Of a DNA stretch of 42,665 nucleotides, positions 1 through 6,718 are shown in pieces. Source of the DNA: a virus. The stretch covers positions 1-42,665 of the IMG/VR virus record IMGVR_UViG_3300037225_001393. The stretch is one strand, 5' to 3'. Within the stretch, counting starts at the first letter, position 1. Every line of letters starts with the position of its first letter. The notes under the pieces were generated by a model. That model ran no database searches, was not told the DNA's origin, and saw nothing but the letters and a program-made list of their open reading frames with translations. A program made the position numbers and the translations under genes.

Positions 1-26
1 TTTATTTTAACAATTGTTAAACAAAA

Positions 27-87
27 ATGATATTATATCATCCAGATTAAGAGTCTGGCACCATCAACCGCTAGGTGATTAGCCCTT
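27..87 (-). tRNA. Degenerate tRNA-like sequence, Lys(CUU) anticodon
   Basis: On the minus strand, bases 87-81 could be a 5' acceptor strand (AAGGGCT). A D-arm with stem ATCA/TGAT follows, then a perfect 5-bp anticodon stem (CCAGA/TCTGG, 58-54 with 46-42) around the loop CTCTTAA, giving anticodon CUU. A perfect 7-bp palindrome at 41-27 lies where a long variable arm would be. No T-arm with a normal T-loop and no matching 3' acceptor strand can be found in the bases left before the window edge. Instead there is an AT-rich palindrome (TTTAACAATTGTTAAA on either strand). It is either a decayed tRNA or one whose 3' half is displaced. Confidence 0.4.
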
Positions 88-92
88 ATGTA

Positions 93-182
93 TGGGACCG
101 GCAGGAGTCGAACCTGCGATGGGAGAATTTAAGCTCCGTCGGATTAAAAGTCCGGACCATTCGACCACTATGAAACGATCCC
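93..182 (-). tRNA. Class-II tRNA with Lys-type UUU anticodon
   Basis: The minus strand folds as a full cloverleaf. The acceptor stem is GGGATCG/CGGTCCC (182-176 with 100-94) with discriminator A at 93. The D-arm is TCAT/ATGG. The anticodon stem is CCGGA/TCCGA (155-151 with 143-139, one G-U) around loop CTTTTAA, so the anticodon is UUU. The T-arm is GCAGG-TTCGACT-CCTGC (117-101). Between anticodon and T-arms is a 21-base variable arm with a GGAG/CTCC stem. Bacterial tRNA-Lys has a short variable loop; long arms belong to Leu, Ser and Tyr. No CCA is encoded. The fold is clear; the amino acid it carries is not. Confidence 0.8.
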
Positions 183-206
183 GTTATCAAAATATATTTG
201 ATAACG
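182..206 (-). other. Hairpin between tRNA genes
   Basis: A perfect 10-bp inverted repeat (182-191 with 197-206, loop ATATA) lies directly upstream of the class-II tRNA on the minus strand. There is no T-run after it, so it is more likely a processing signal between tRNAs than a terminator. Confidence 0.45.
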
Positions 207-266
207 AACATTTAGATAACGATGAATTTCTGTTCATCTCCACCACCTTTGTTAAAGTTAGAAAAA

Positions 267-341
267 TAGCCCGGATGGAATTCGAATCCATAAATCTTCG
301 CCTTGAAAGGGCGATGTCCTGACCAATTAGACGACCGGGCC
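267..341 (-). tRNA. tRNA-Glu(UUC)
   Basis: Minus-strand cloverleaf: acceptor GGCCCGG/CCGGGCT (first pair G-U) with discriminator A, D-arm GTCT...AGGAC, anticodon stem TCGCC/GGCGA with loop CTTTCAA (anticodon UUC), and T-arm ATGGA-TTCGAAT-TCCAT. The anticodon arm closely resembles that of bacterial tRNA-Glu. GAA is expected to be a frequent codon in this AT-rich genome. No CCA is encoded. Confidence 0.92.
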
Positions 342-352
342 GAAAAATGAAA

Positions 353-423
353 CGGAGCATAGGGTAGTTGAAACCCTGTTATCGGTTCGACAGACCGGCA
401 TCCTACCACTAGATGAATGCTCC
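353..423 (-). tRNA. tRNA-Asp(GUC)
   Basis: Minus-strand cloverleaf: acceptor GGAGCAT/ATGCTCC, discriminator G (the usual Asp identity base), anticodon stem CCGGT/ACCGA with loop CTGTCGA (anticodon GUC), and T-arm AGGGT-TTCAACT-ACCCT. The T-loop departs slightly from the usual TTCGA form. It lies 11 bases from tRNA-Glu, so the tRNAs are probably one transcript. Confidence 0.92.
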
Positions 424-443
424 AAAATCAAAGAAAATTAAAA

Positions 444-516
444 AGCCACCGAGAGAGTTCGAATCCCTGACGACCGCATTACAAGTGCGGTGCTCTACCA
501 ACTGAGCTACGGTGGC
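444..516 (-). tRNA. tRNA-Thr(UGU)
   Basis: Minus-strand cloverleaf: acceptor GCCACCG/CGGTGGC, discriminator T, D-arm GCTC/GAGC, anticodon stem CCGCA/TGCGG with loop CTTGTAA (anticodon UGU), and T-arm AGGGA-TTCGAAC-TCTCT. It is the first tRNA of the minus-strand cluster, so the cluster's promoter should lie to its right. Confidence 0.94.
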
Positions 517-527
517 AAAAATTAAAA

Positions 528-580
528 ATTGAATAGAGAAACGCCTCCACGGACGTAGAGAAAATCATCCCCTATTCAAT
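528..580 (-). repeat. Inverted repeat upstream of the tRNA cluster
   Basis: A 9-bp inverted repeat (ATTGAATAG at 528-536, CTATTCAAT at 572-580) encloses about 35 bases between the tRNA genes and the probable promoter. It would lie in the 5' leader of the tRNA transcript and could be a processing structure. No known RNA family is recognised. Confidence 0.3.
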
Positions 581-608
581 ATGTCCTTTGTTATGCCGAC
601 AATGTCAA
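578..608 (-). promoter_or_regulatory. Possible promoter for the tRNA cluster
   Basis: A perfect -35 box TTGACA is read on the minus strand at 608-603. A weak -10 candidate (CATATT, 583-578) follows after 19 bases. The position, just upstream of the first tRNA and after a terminator, fits a tRNA promoter. The -10 box is poor. Confidence 0.3.
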
Positions 609-624
609 AGAGCGTTATTAAACT

Positions 625-652
625 AAAAAAGCTCCTCGTTTCGGAGGAGCTT
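625..652 (-). terminator. Rho-independent terminator
   Basis: On the minus strand a stem AAGCTCCTC/GAGGAGCTT is followed directly by six T. This is a classic intrinsic terminator. It ends the long leftward transcript carrying the metallophosphoesterase and upstream genes, and separates it from the tRNA cluster. Confidence 0.88.
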
Positions 653-681
653 AAGAGAAAAATTTATTTTTTATTTTACTC

Positions 682-795
682 CTAAGCTCCTGTCTCCTTG
701 CCTTCATTATTTGTTCTATCAATAATGACAACAACTGCCGTTGCCACGTTTGTGGTTCCGGCTATGATTGTTTTTATGTTCGCTGAATAAAGCAT
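682..795 (-). CDS. Small hypothetical protein, 37 aa
   Basis: A 37-residue frame (MLYSANIKTI...KETGA) starts at ATG 795 with AAGG about 8 bases upstream and ends at TAG 682. The first two thirds are mildly hydrophobic (an AGTTNVATAVVVII stretch), the end is charged. It lies between the metallophosphoesterase and the terminator, so it is the last gene of the leftward operon. No homologue is recognised. It is likely real because of its Shine-Dalgarno site and position, but it is short. Confidence 0.45.
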   Translation of the reverse strand: MLYSANIKTIIAGTTNVATAVVVIIDRTNNEGKETGA

Positions 796-808
796 AATTT
801 TTACCTTA

Positions 809-825
809 TTTAAATATATCACAAA
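809..825 (-). promoter_or_regulatory. Repeated AT-rich intergenic motif, copy 1
   Basis: The 17-mer TTTAAATATATCACAAA (plus-strand reading) occurs here and, identical, at 39539-39555. Its core TAAATATATC occurs again at 2529-2538. All three copies lie between genes, upstream of minus-strand genes. It may be a -10-type or phage-specific promoter element read on the minus strand as GATATATTTA. Confidence 0.35.
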
Positions 826-873
826 ACGATATAAAAAAGCAACTATTTTTTCAAATTCAACTAATTAACCTAT

Positions 874-894
874 ATGGGTTAAGTTTTAACCCAT
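874..894 (-). other. Hairpin at the stop codon of the metallophosphoesterase gene
   Basis: A perfect 9-bp stem (ATGGGTTAA at 874-882, TTAACCCAT at 886-894, loop GTT) overlaps the stop codon. No T-tract follows on the minus strand, so it is not a standard terminator. It may slow 3' exonucleases or act as a weak pause. Confidence 0.4.
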
Positions 895-1772
895 CAATAA
901 GATGCAATAAATGTCGCAGTAATGCTTAAGCTCATCGTTTTACTTGTTCCAATGTTAAGAGTAATGATCCATCCTCCGACATGAGCTGCTGAAGCATGAC
1001 CAGCCATAAATGGAGTTTGTTTCTGAAAAGTTCCCACCTGACAACATGCAACGTTTCTATAATTGGGTAACATTTCTGCCTTATGATAATGTCCAATTCC
1101 CAAGATATTGGGTTTTGTTCCACCAGACAATGACTCAATAATTTTCTGGCTATGATATGAAACAGCATAAGCAGTTCCACCGCCGGGATGTTGAAGCATT
1201 GCAATGAACTTTCTTCCTGAAGGTGTTTTAAAAGTTATACTTGCATAATCATTTCCCAGAAATTCAAAATCACTTCTATTAGAAACCATGACGTTCCCGA
1301 CATTCATTCCGATTAATTTTGTGAAGCTTTGATCATGATTACCTGTAATAAAATACGTTTTTATTTTATCGATAGCCGGATAATCATCTGTGAAATGGCT
1401 TAATTGCTTATCAAATCCCATGTGCGACTGTTCAAATTCCTGCCCTTTATAAATCTTATGGCCATCAATCACATCACCAGCATGAAGAACAGTTTTGATT
1501 CCTTTTGAATTACATATCTTATAAAAATTGTCTAATTCTCCCATACATTCATAAAGACTACCGATATGTGTATCTCCGATCAGTCCAAAAGAAAAGGAAT
1601 TGTCTTCTGTCGGTAATTCAAATGATCTACTTTGAGAAATAGCAGTTGCATTTTCTGCTATTTTCTTTAAACGATTTATTTCTTGATCTTTAAATTTAAG
1701 TTTATCTTGACCTTCTCGAGTATTTAAAAATTCATTTTCAAAATCTGCGATATCTCTTATTTTTTTAGTCAT
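894..1772 (-). CDS. Calcineurin-like metallophosphoesterase
   Basis: A 292-residue protein with the full set of metallophosphoesterase motifs: GDTH at 66-69, GDVID at 99-103, GNHDQ at 144-148, and later LQHPGGG and GIGHYHK. Together these form the two-metal active site of the family, which cleaves phosphomonoesters or phosphodiesters. The first 55 residues are a charged helical stretch outside the enzyme domain. It is distinct from the Mre11-like protein at 17481-18668, which has its own Rad50 partner. The start is supported by AAAGGA ahead of ATG 1772. The substrate cannot be told from sequence; nucleic acid or a nucleotide is plausible. Confidence 0.85.
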   Translation of the reverse strand: MTKKIRDIADFENEFLNTREGQDKLKFKDQEINRLKKIAENATAISQSRSFELPTEDNSFSFGLIGDTHIGSLYECMGELDNFYKICNSKGIKTVLHAGDVIDGHKIYKGQEFEQSHMGFDKQLSHFTDDYPAIDKIKTYFITGNHDQSFTKLIGMNVGNVMVSNRSDFEFLGNDYASITFKTPSGRKFIAMLQHPGGGTAYAVSYHSQKIIESLSGGTKPNILGIGHYHKAEMLPNYRNVACCQVGTFQKQTPFMAGHASAAHVGGWIITLNIGTSKTMSLSITATFIASY

Positions 1773-1806
1773 AAACTTTCCTTTTTTGTTGAAGTTAGAG
1801 AAAAAT

Positions 1807-2235
1807 TTACATTTCTACTATTTCCCGCATTTTTCGAATCATAGATTTAGAAGCCCAATATGTTATTGTCCTACCCCGATCTTTGACTGTAAGATAATTT
1901 TCTGAAAATGAATCCCGAAATCTTGCAAATTTGTTAGCATCGACATTTGATAAATCTCTCATTTCAGGTTCAGTTATATAACCATTGATTGGAATACTGC
2001 TGACTGCAATAGAAATTTTATGAGCAATATCATGATCTTTGCGAAAATCATTGATATTTTTGATTTTGCTCGGATTTTTTGAAATTGTTGCAAATGACAT
2101 GGCCTTTCTAATAGCTTCACCGACAACAGATTGTTTCAACCCAGTTTCATTCATGCAAGCTTTTTTGGCATCTTTCATGCTTGAAAATTTGCCGCTATTT
2201 TGCTTTGCCCATTCCATTGCAGTTAATTTAATCAT
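1807..2235 (-). CDS. Hypothetical protein, possibly DNA binding
   Basis: 142 residues, basic. The N-terminal 50 residues look like a small helical domain (WAKQNSGKFSSMKDAKKAC...GLKQSVVGEAIRKA) that could contain a helix-turn-helix. The C-terminal part (ARFRDSFSENYLTVKDRGRTITYW) alternates like beta strands. No family is recognised. AAGGAG sits 8-9 bases before ATG 2235. It begins the short run of small genes upstream of the metallophosphoesterase. Confidence 0.6.
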   Translation of the reverse strand: MIKLTAMEWAKQNSGKFSSMKDAKKACMNETGLKQSVVGEAIRKAMSFATISKNPSKIKNINDFRKDHDIAHKISIAVSSIPINGYITEPEMRDLSNVDANKFARFRDSFSENYLTVKDRGRTITYWASKSMIRKMREIVEM

Positions 2236-2259
2236 TATGAATCTCTCCTTATATGGTTG

Positions 2260-2502
2260 TTAATTTTTATCTTCGTCAATTCCCGCTTTTTCTTTTGCTT
2301 TATTTAATTTTTCTTCCAACCTCTTTCTTTTTGATTGTCTTTTTTCTAGAGTATTTGAAATTTGTGCTCTTTCTAAACTTACAGATTCATATCTATTCGA
2401 TAATTCATCACATTCATCATTCGCTTCTTCTAACTCTACTTCAAGCTGATCGATTCTGTCTTGAAGCTCTTCGTCAATATAATCATTATCTTTTTTATTC
2501 AT
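2260..2502 (-). CDS. Small coiled-coil protein
   Basis: 80 residues, almost all charged and helical, with heptad-like leucine and isoleucine spacing from residue 12 to 70 (ELQDRIDQLEVELEEAND, then LEKRQSKRKRLEEKLNKAKEK). A parallel coiled coil is likely. The start at ATG 2502 is chosen because AAGGAAAG lies 8-9 bases upstream; a longer reading from 2523 has no ribosome site. The motif core TAAATATATC at 2529-2538 lies just upstream. The function is unknown; a structural or scaffold-like role is possible but unsupported. Confidence 0.6.
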   Translation of the reverse strand: MNKKDNDYIDEELQDRIDQLEVELEEANDECDELSNRYESVSLERAQISNTLEKRQSKRKRLEEKLNKAKEKAGIDEDKN

Positions 2503-2555
2503 GATTAATCTTTCCTTGTGCATCTGAATAAATATATCAACATCAACATAAAAAA

Positions 2556-2765
2556 TTAATGAGTATTTGCTTGTCCAATTTCTCGTTTTAGCTTTACGAT
2601 TGATTCTTCGATATGACTTCGAATATTCGAATCAATATTTCTATTAATCATATTCCAATCTTGAATATCTGCCAATAATGACAATGCATCATTTAAATTT
2701 TTGACATTAATATGTGTCATGCTTCGTTTTTCAAAAATTTTTTCTGCTATTTTTGATACACACAT
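2556..2765 (-). CDS. Hypothetical protein with SKIAEKIF N-terminus
   Basis: 69 residues from ATG 2765, which follows a strong GGAGGT site at about 7 bases. It opens MCVSKIAEKIFEKRS, one of several proteins in this block with a short amphipathic helix of the form IAxxIxKK at the very start (also those starting at 3742, 4874, 5188 and 6716). The rest is predicted helical (LLADIQDWNMINRNIDSNIRS). It lies four bases after the leucine-rich-repeat-like gene. Function unknown; see the finding on N-terminal tags. Confidence 0.6.
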   Translation of the reverse strand: MCVSKIAEKIFEKRSMTHINVKNLNDALSLLADIQDWNMINRNIDSNIRSHIEESIVKLKREIGQANTH

Positions 2766-2769
2766 AACT

Positions 2770-3297
2770 TTACCTCCGACATTTTGAAGTAACAATTGAT
2801 TCGACTATTTTTTCATCTTTTAAAATTCTAATTTTCAAAATTGTTTTTCCATTGATCGTCGGTTGGCCACGTTCATCCGTTCCTATTTCTTTAACAACGA
2901 TTTTTCTATTACGAAATTTTCCACCTAAAACTGTATCTCCGATTTCGATTGGTAAATTTATCTCCGAAATAATCTTTCTTGCCAATTTACTAACTTCAGA
3001 ATCAACTCTGACATCTCCGCCAACTTTGCAAACTGCTCTAACTTGTGCTTCTGTAAATTCGCCCGGATTATGCTGTATGTCTACAGTTCCCCCGATTCTT
3101 TTGGGAAAATATTCTAAAGTTGCAAATTGATTATCACTCACAAAAAGGTCTCCGCCAATTTCTTCTGGTAAATATTGAAATGATGATAGCTTATTCATGT
3201 AACAATGCAAATCTTTATTTATTTTTTTTTGAAATTCCCTTGAAACTAACCAATTCATTGTCATGGACATGATAGTCATCAGCTTCTTCGGATCCAT
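2770..3297 (-). CDS. Leucine-rich-repeat-like protein, 3' part (frameshifted)
   Basis: This frame continues the repeat protein begun at 3742. The real coding part starts near 3222; the first 23 residues of the open frame (MDPKKLMTIM...) are out-of-frame readthrough. After the shift come further repeats (LPEEIGGDLFVSDNQFATLE, FPKRIGGTVDIQHNP), then a compact C-terminal domain (IGDTVLGGKFRNRKIVVKEI...QPTINGKTILKIRI) of a type I associate with phage proteins. If one A of the A9 run at 3222-3230 were removed, both frames join into one protein of about 323 residues. Repeats of this kind usually bind proteins. This may be a decayed gene, a slippage gene or a sequence error. Confidence 0.6.
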   Translation of the reverse strand: MDPKKLMTIMSMTMNWLVSREFQKKINKDLHCYMNKLSSFQYLPEEIGGDLFVSDNQFATLEYFPKRIGGTVDIQHNPGEFTEAQVRAVCKVGGDVRVDSEVSKLARKIISEINLPIEIGDTVLGGKFRNRKIVVKEIGTDERGQPTINGKTILKIRILKDEKIVESIVTSKCRR

Positions 3298-3742
3298 AAA
3301 TCAAGTCTTTTAATCCACAAGAATTACAATGAAAGTCCTGAACTTTTCTTGGTGTGCCTTCTAATGACTCTAAGGGATTATGATTGCTTTGAAAACAACC
3401 ATTGACAACTTCTGGTGACCCGATATGGTTTTTCAACTTATTGCCACTGATAATCAAATAACCATTCAAAATTTTAGGCAAATTCAAAGTTCTTAAATCA
3501 GTCAATCCTGAATCTGATACATCGACTCCATCGCTAGAACTTTTAATTTCCATCGGAGGTTCACCGATTTTTTCTTCACATTTCAAATGTTCTTGATGCC
3601 ATTGAATCATATCTTGCATTTTTTGTCGCTTCAATGGACTTAATTCTGATTTTAAGTCAGAATTCAATTCATCGATATGGTCTTGATGCCAGTCATGACC
3701 CGCTTTTTTCAAAATGATTTCAGCAATATTTGCGATCGACAT
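3215..3742 (-). CDS. Leucine-rich-repeat-like protein, 5' part (frameshifted)
   Basis: From ATG 3742 (GGAGA upstream) the protein opens MSIANIAEIILKKAG, a member of the short amphipathic N-terminal tag set, then a charged helical region, then repeats of the form LxSLEGxPxxVxxFxCxxCGL and HVHDNELVSFKGI. The frame ends at TGA or TAA just after a run of nine A (minus strand, 3230-3222), giving ISKKNK and a stop. Reading with eight A instead continues smoothly as ISKKINKDLHCY into the 3' fragment. The repeats resemble the cysteine-containing leucine-rich repeats common in large phages. The intact product would be about 323 residues. Confidence 0.6.
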   Translation of the reverse strand: MSIANIAEIILKKAGHDWHQDHIDELNSDLKSELSPLKRQKMQDMIQWHQEHLKCEEKIGEPPMEIKSSSDGVDVSDSGLTDLRTLNLPKILNGYLIISGNKLKNHIGSPEVVNGCFQSNHNPLESLEGTPRKVQDFHCNSCGLKDLIYGSEEADDYHVHDNELVSFKGISKKNK

Positions 3743-3755
3743 ATTTTCTCCGACG

Positions 3756-4874
3756 TTAGTATCCAAACAAAACTTTTTTAAGCTCTTCAAAATCCTTAGA
3801 TGAAAATCCTTCGAAATATCCAGTAGCTTTCAACGTTTTAAAATCATGCTCGAGTTTTTCCATCCAGATTCCCGCAGCATGTGAAGCTTGATCAAGTTTT
3901 TCCATAAGGGGTTTCTTGACATAGTCTATGACTTTTTTATTATTTGTCTTCTTTAATCTTTCTAAAATTTGTTTTTTTACTTCAGCATTAGAATCCATGA
4001 CACTACCTCTTCTGCATAATTTTGAATCGGGATGCTCTTGACAATATAATCTTTTAAAATCGTCTGTTTGTTTTTCCCACCAATCGCTCTTAGGTCGTTC
4101 TTCTTGTTTTGGATTTAAAAATTTTTCTTTTAACTCTCGTTTCTTGTTTTCAAGTTCGCTTTGTTCTGGATTAATTGTTTTTATTTTATCTTTTAATTCC
4201 TGTTTCTTTTCTTCAAGTTTTTGTTCTTCTGGCTTTGCTTCATATTTTGTTTTTGATGTTGTCGGATTATCTGAATCAAAAATTTTTGAACTTGCTTGTC
4301 CATCATAATCATCTTCTTTGGGATGCGGAACATTGACAACATTAAATTTAACTTTAGAATGCTTTGTAATTAATGTTGAAACAGCGTTTGTATTTGATTT
4401 ACTATCATCAACGAATTGAACATTGCTATGTCCACCATCTACAATTGCTTTATCAATCCATGATGCTTTATCAAAAGGGTTGCTACTTTCTAAAGCAACT
4501 ACGTCAACATTTGAAATGCCTTCAGATTCAAGATATTTTTTAACCGCTGAAGCAGAGCCTTTGGGTCTTGCCGTAAGAATGACAACTTTTGAATCACTGT
4601 TTTTAGCATGATTCTTTAAGTCATCAAAATTCTTTTTAATTTTTCTGGGTTTAACGACATTATTGAAAGCACTGAAATCAATCGTTATGCCGCTAGTTGG
4701 TTTAAAATGTGCAAATGTTGCCGAATTCATTGAAACTTTTTCAGTTTCAGTTTCAACAGAAACTTCGGCATAAGACGAAACTAATGTATCATCAAAATCA
4801 TAGACAACAAGATTATTTTTACCTGCTTTTTTAAAAATTCTTTGCTCAAAAAGAATAGAATCGATAATATTCAT
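3756..4874 (-). CDS. HAD-family phosphatase with long charged C-terminal region
   Basis: 372 residues from ATG 4874, which overlaps the previous stop as ATGA. After the N-terminal tag (SILFEQRIFKKAG) comes a HAD domain: DFDDT at 26-30 with nucleophile D26 and acid D28, ILTARP near 101-106 (motif II), and FVDDSKSN near 157-164 (motif IV). Residues about 200-290 are Lys/Glu-rich and probably coiled coil; the rest is helical. HAD enzymes hydrolyse phosphomonoesters, and a polynucleotide 3'-phosphatase or nucleotidase is plausible. The substrate is not shown by the sequence. Confidence 0.75.
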   Translation of the reverse strand: MNIIDSILFEQRIFKKAGKNNLVVYDFDDTLVSSYAEVSVETETEKVSMNSATFAHFKPTSGITIDFSAFNNVVKPRKIKKNFDDLKNHAKNSDSKVVILTARPKGSASAVKKYLESEGISNVDVVALESSNPFDKASWIDKAIVDGGHSNVQFVDDSKSNTNAVSTLITKHSKVKFNVVNVPHPKEDDYDGQASSKIFDSDNPTTSKTKYEAKPEEQKLEEKKQELKDKIKTINPEQSELENKKRELKEKFLNPKQEERPKSDWWEKQTDDFKRLYCQEHPDSKLCRRGSVMDSNAEVKKQILERLKKTNNKKVIDYVKKPLMEKLDQASHAAGIWMEKLEHDFKTLKATGYFEGFSSKDFEELKKVLFGY

Positions 4875-5188
4875 TGTTTTTGCTCTTCTTCTCTTCTCAT
4901 GGCTCCCGTGCAAAAATTGAAAACGGCTTTATAATCATCATAAGCGGGTTCACGCTTCCAAGACATGATATACAGTTCTTTAATTTTTCGCAAAGCTGCA
5001 TCCATTACATCTGCAGGACCATCGCCGTTGACAAGTTTCAGTTTATCTTTAGAACCCGGAATAGCATTGATAAATCCCTGCTTTTCAGGTTGATTCCAGT
5101 CGATTTGGCCAGTTTCAGGACTATCAATAGCCCACCATCCAGCTCTCTTAATAATTTGTTTTGCTAATTTGATAATTTTTTCGTTCAT
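4871..5188 (-). CDS. Conserved-looking hypothetical protein
   Basis: 105 residues. It begins MNEKIIKLAKQIIKRAG, another amphipathic N-terminal tag, followed by a compact region with NGDGPADVMDAALRKI and WKREPAYDDYKAVFNF, which looks like a folded small domain. It overlaps the patatin gene upstream and the HAD gene downstream by ATGA at both ends, so all three are translationally coupled. No family name can be given. Confidence 0.6.
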   Translation of the reverse strand: MNEKIIKLAKQIIKRAGWWAIDSPETGQIDWNQPEKQGFINAIPGSKDKLKLVNGDGPADVMDAALRKIKELYIMSWKREPAYDDYKAVFNFCTGAMRREEEQKQ

Positions 5189-6144
5189 CTTAATTTCGAA
5201 TAGTCAATTTGACTTTCGGCTCCTGCCGCTGCTTGTTGATAATAATCACGATATTGAACACCATCCATTATATCTGCTTTTTTATCAATCAACGGACTTA
5301 CTCTATTAAAAGTAAAATTACTAAAAATTTGAGTAAAAGTTTGAGCCATCGCAATATTCATTTCTTCAGATTGACATCTTGCTAAACCACCATCAGTCGG
5401 ATCAATAAATGACAATATTTGTCTTAGCACTTCAAATTTTCTTGCATCTTCAAATGGAATGCTATGATTTATATGTCCACAACCTAATGACAAAATATGA
5501 ACCTTTTTATCTTGCATCCAATCTTGGCGAAAACATTCAATAATTGTTTCTTTTAATGGACAATTATCATTTGCACAACCACCGTCTATCCAGACTGACT
5601 TCGTTACTGAATCGACTATAGCTCCGAAATATAAGGGAGCAGCATAAGAAAAATTGATAGTATTAATTAAAATTTCCTGGCCATCAAAACTTTCCCAGCT
5701 TTTAAAATAGTGCGTCATTGTATCACACAAATCAACTGAAGTACACATGAAATCAGTTTTGACTTGACACATCGGAATAGTCCCGATATTCTCAATTAAA
5801 ATGTTGACCAAAGGTTGTCTATTATATATAGGATCTACAAAATAATTCCTGAACCACCTTTTCTTAAAAACATCAGGTAAAGCATTATATGTCTTCGTGT
5901 ATAAATCAGGAGCTGTTATTTTTCCTGCTGCTAATGTTCCGCCAATTACAGATCCAACAGAAGATCCGACAATTAAATCGAATATTTGCCAAATGGGTTT
6001 TCCAACGACTTCTTCGATTCTTTTTAAAAGATACGCCGGAATAATTCCTTTTGCACCACCGCCATCGATGGCTAATATTCTAACTACATCATCAGCCGAT
6101 ATTTTGATTCTGTCTTCAACACTAAATCGTCTGAGACTAAACAT
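5185..6144 (-). CDS. Patatin-like phospholipase
   Basis: 319 residues with all patatin hallmarks: oxyanion-hole loop DGGGAKG at 27-33, nucleophile elbow GSSVG at 60-64 (Ser62), and catalytic-dyad motif DGG at 187-189. Patatins are Ser-Asp lipid acyl hydrolases that cleave membrane phospholipids. There is no signal peptide, so the enzyme acts in the cytoplasm or is carried by the particle. GAGGTG precedes ATG 6144. The neighbours are hydrolases as well (HAD, Nudix, papain-like). Possible roles are membrane damage at lysis, entry, or countering host membrane defence. Bacterial CBASS effectors share this fold, but no cyclase gene is nearby. Confidence 0.88.
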   Translation of the reverse strand: MFSLRRFSVEDRIKISADDVVRILAIDGGGAKGIIPAYLLKRIEEVVGKPIWQIFDLIVGSSVGSVIGGTLAAGKITAPDLYTKTYNALPDVFKKRWFRNYFVDPIYNRQPLVNILIENIGTIPMCQVKTDFMCTSVDLCDTMTHYFKSWESFDGQEILINTINFSYAAPLYFGAIVDSVTKSVWIDGGCANDNCPLKETIIECFRQDWMQDKKVHILSLGCGHINHSIPFEDARKFEVLRQILSFIDPTDGGLARCQSEEMNIAMAQTFTQIFSNFTFNRVSPLIDKKADIMDGVQYRDYYQQAAAGAESQIDYSKLR

Positions 6145-6152
6145 GTATCACC

Positions 6153-6716
6153 TCATTCGCTTAGGTTTAGATAGTTCATTAAACGCAAAAACAATGTTGA
6201 GGCTAATGGATCTTTAACTTTCAACAAAAACAACGCTTTAACCCAAACACATGTCGCAATTTTTTCTAAACTTGATCCGTCTCCAGCAACTTCACCTTTC
6301 TTTTTGTCAGTTAAATTGACAGAAAAAAGTGAATAGATAGTATCAGAAGATTTTGTTCCATAACAAATTCCCAAATCAATCAATTCGGATTCATCTACGT
6401 CATATCCTGCTTCTTCCTTCAATTCCATTATAGTTGTTTTAACAACATTTCCTTCATCACCACCAGTGATAGAACTAAATTCAGGCGATAATGACCAGCA
6501 AGGAGTAACTTCTTTCCTGATTAAAAATTCATAATCTTCATCGACAGTTTTGTATGGAAGAATGGAAATTATTTTTCCGTCGCATCTTGTTTCATGCAGA
6601 AAAGAATATCCTTTTATGTCTTTTGATGGACAAGACAACTCACGTAAGCTGACCCAATCATTACTGAAAAGATCTTTAATTTTAAAAATTGAATCTGCTA
6701 TTTTTGAAATGTCCAT
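6153..6716 (-). CDS. Nudix hydrolase
   Basis: 187 residues. A Nudix box is present at about 106-128: GGDEGNVVKTTIMELKEEAG, with the core MELKEEAGY matching REUXEEXGU except that Arg is replaced by Met; the metal-binding Glu residues are kept. Nudix enzymes cleave nucleoside diphosphates linked to another group, for example ADP-ribose. The protein opens MDISKIADSIFKIKD, again the amphipathic tag. The start lies 3 bases after the papain-like gene's stop with no clear ribosome site, so it is probably coupled. The substrate is unknown; NAD-derived molecules or mRNA caps are possibilities. Confidence 0.75.
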   Translation of the reverse strand: MDISKIADSIFKIKDLFSNDWVSLRELSCPSKDIKGYSFLHETRCDGKIISILPYKTVDEDYEFLIRKEVTPCWSLSPEFSSITGGDEGNVVKTTIMELKEEAGYDVDESELIDLGICYGTKSSDTIYSLFSVNLTDKKKGEVAGDGSSLEKIATCVWVKALFLLKVKDPLASTLFLRLMNYLNLSE

Positions 6717-6718
6717 GA

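Noticed and set aside
92-322. 76-codon plus-strand open frame
   Set aside because: It runs antisense across two tRNA genes and has no ribosome site.
874-894. Hairpin as a rho-independent terminator
   Set aside because: No T-run follows on the minus strand; a proper terminator lies at 625-652.
5185-6144. Patatin gene as a CBASS defence effector
   Set aside because: No cyclic-nucleotide synthase or other CBASS partner is nearby; the neighbours are other hydrolases.
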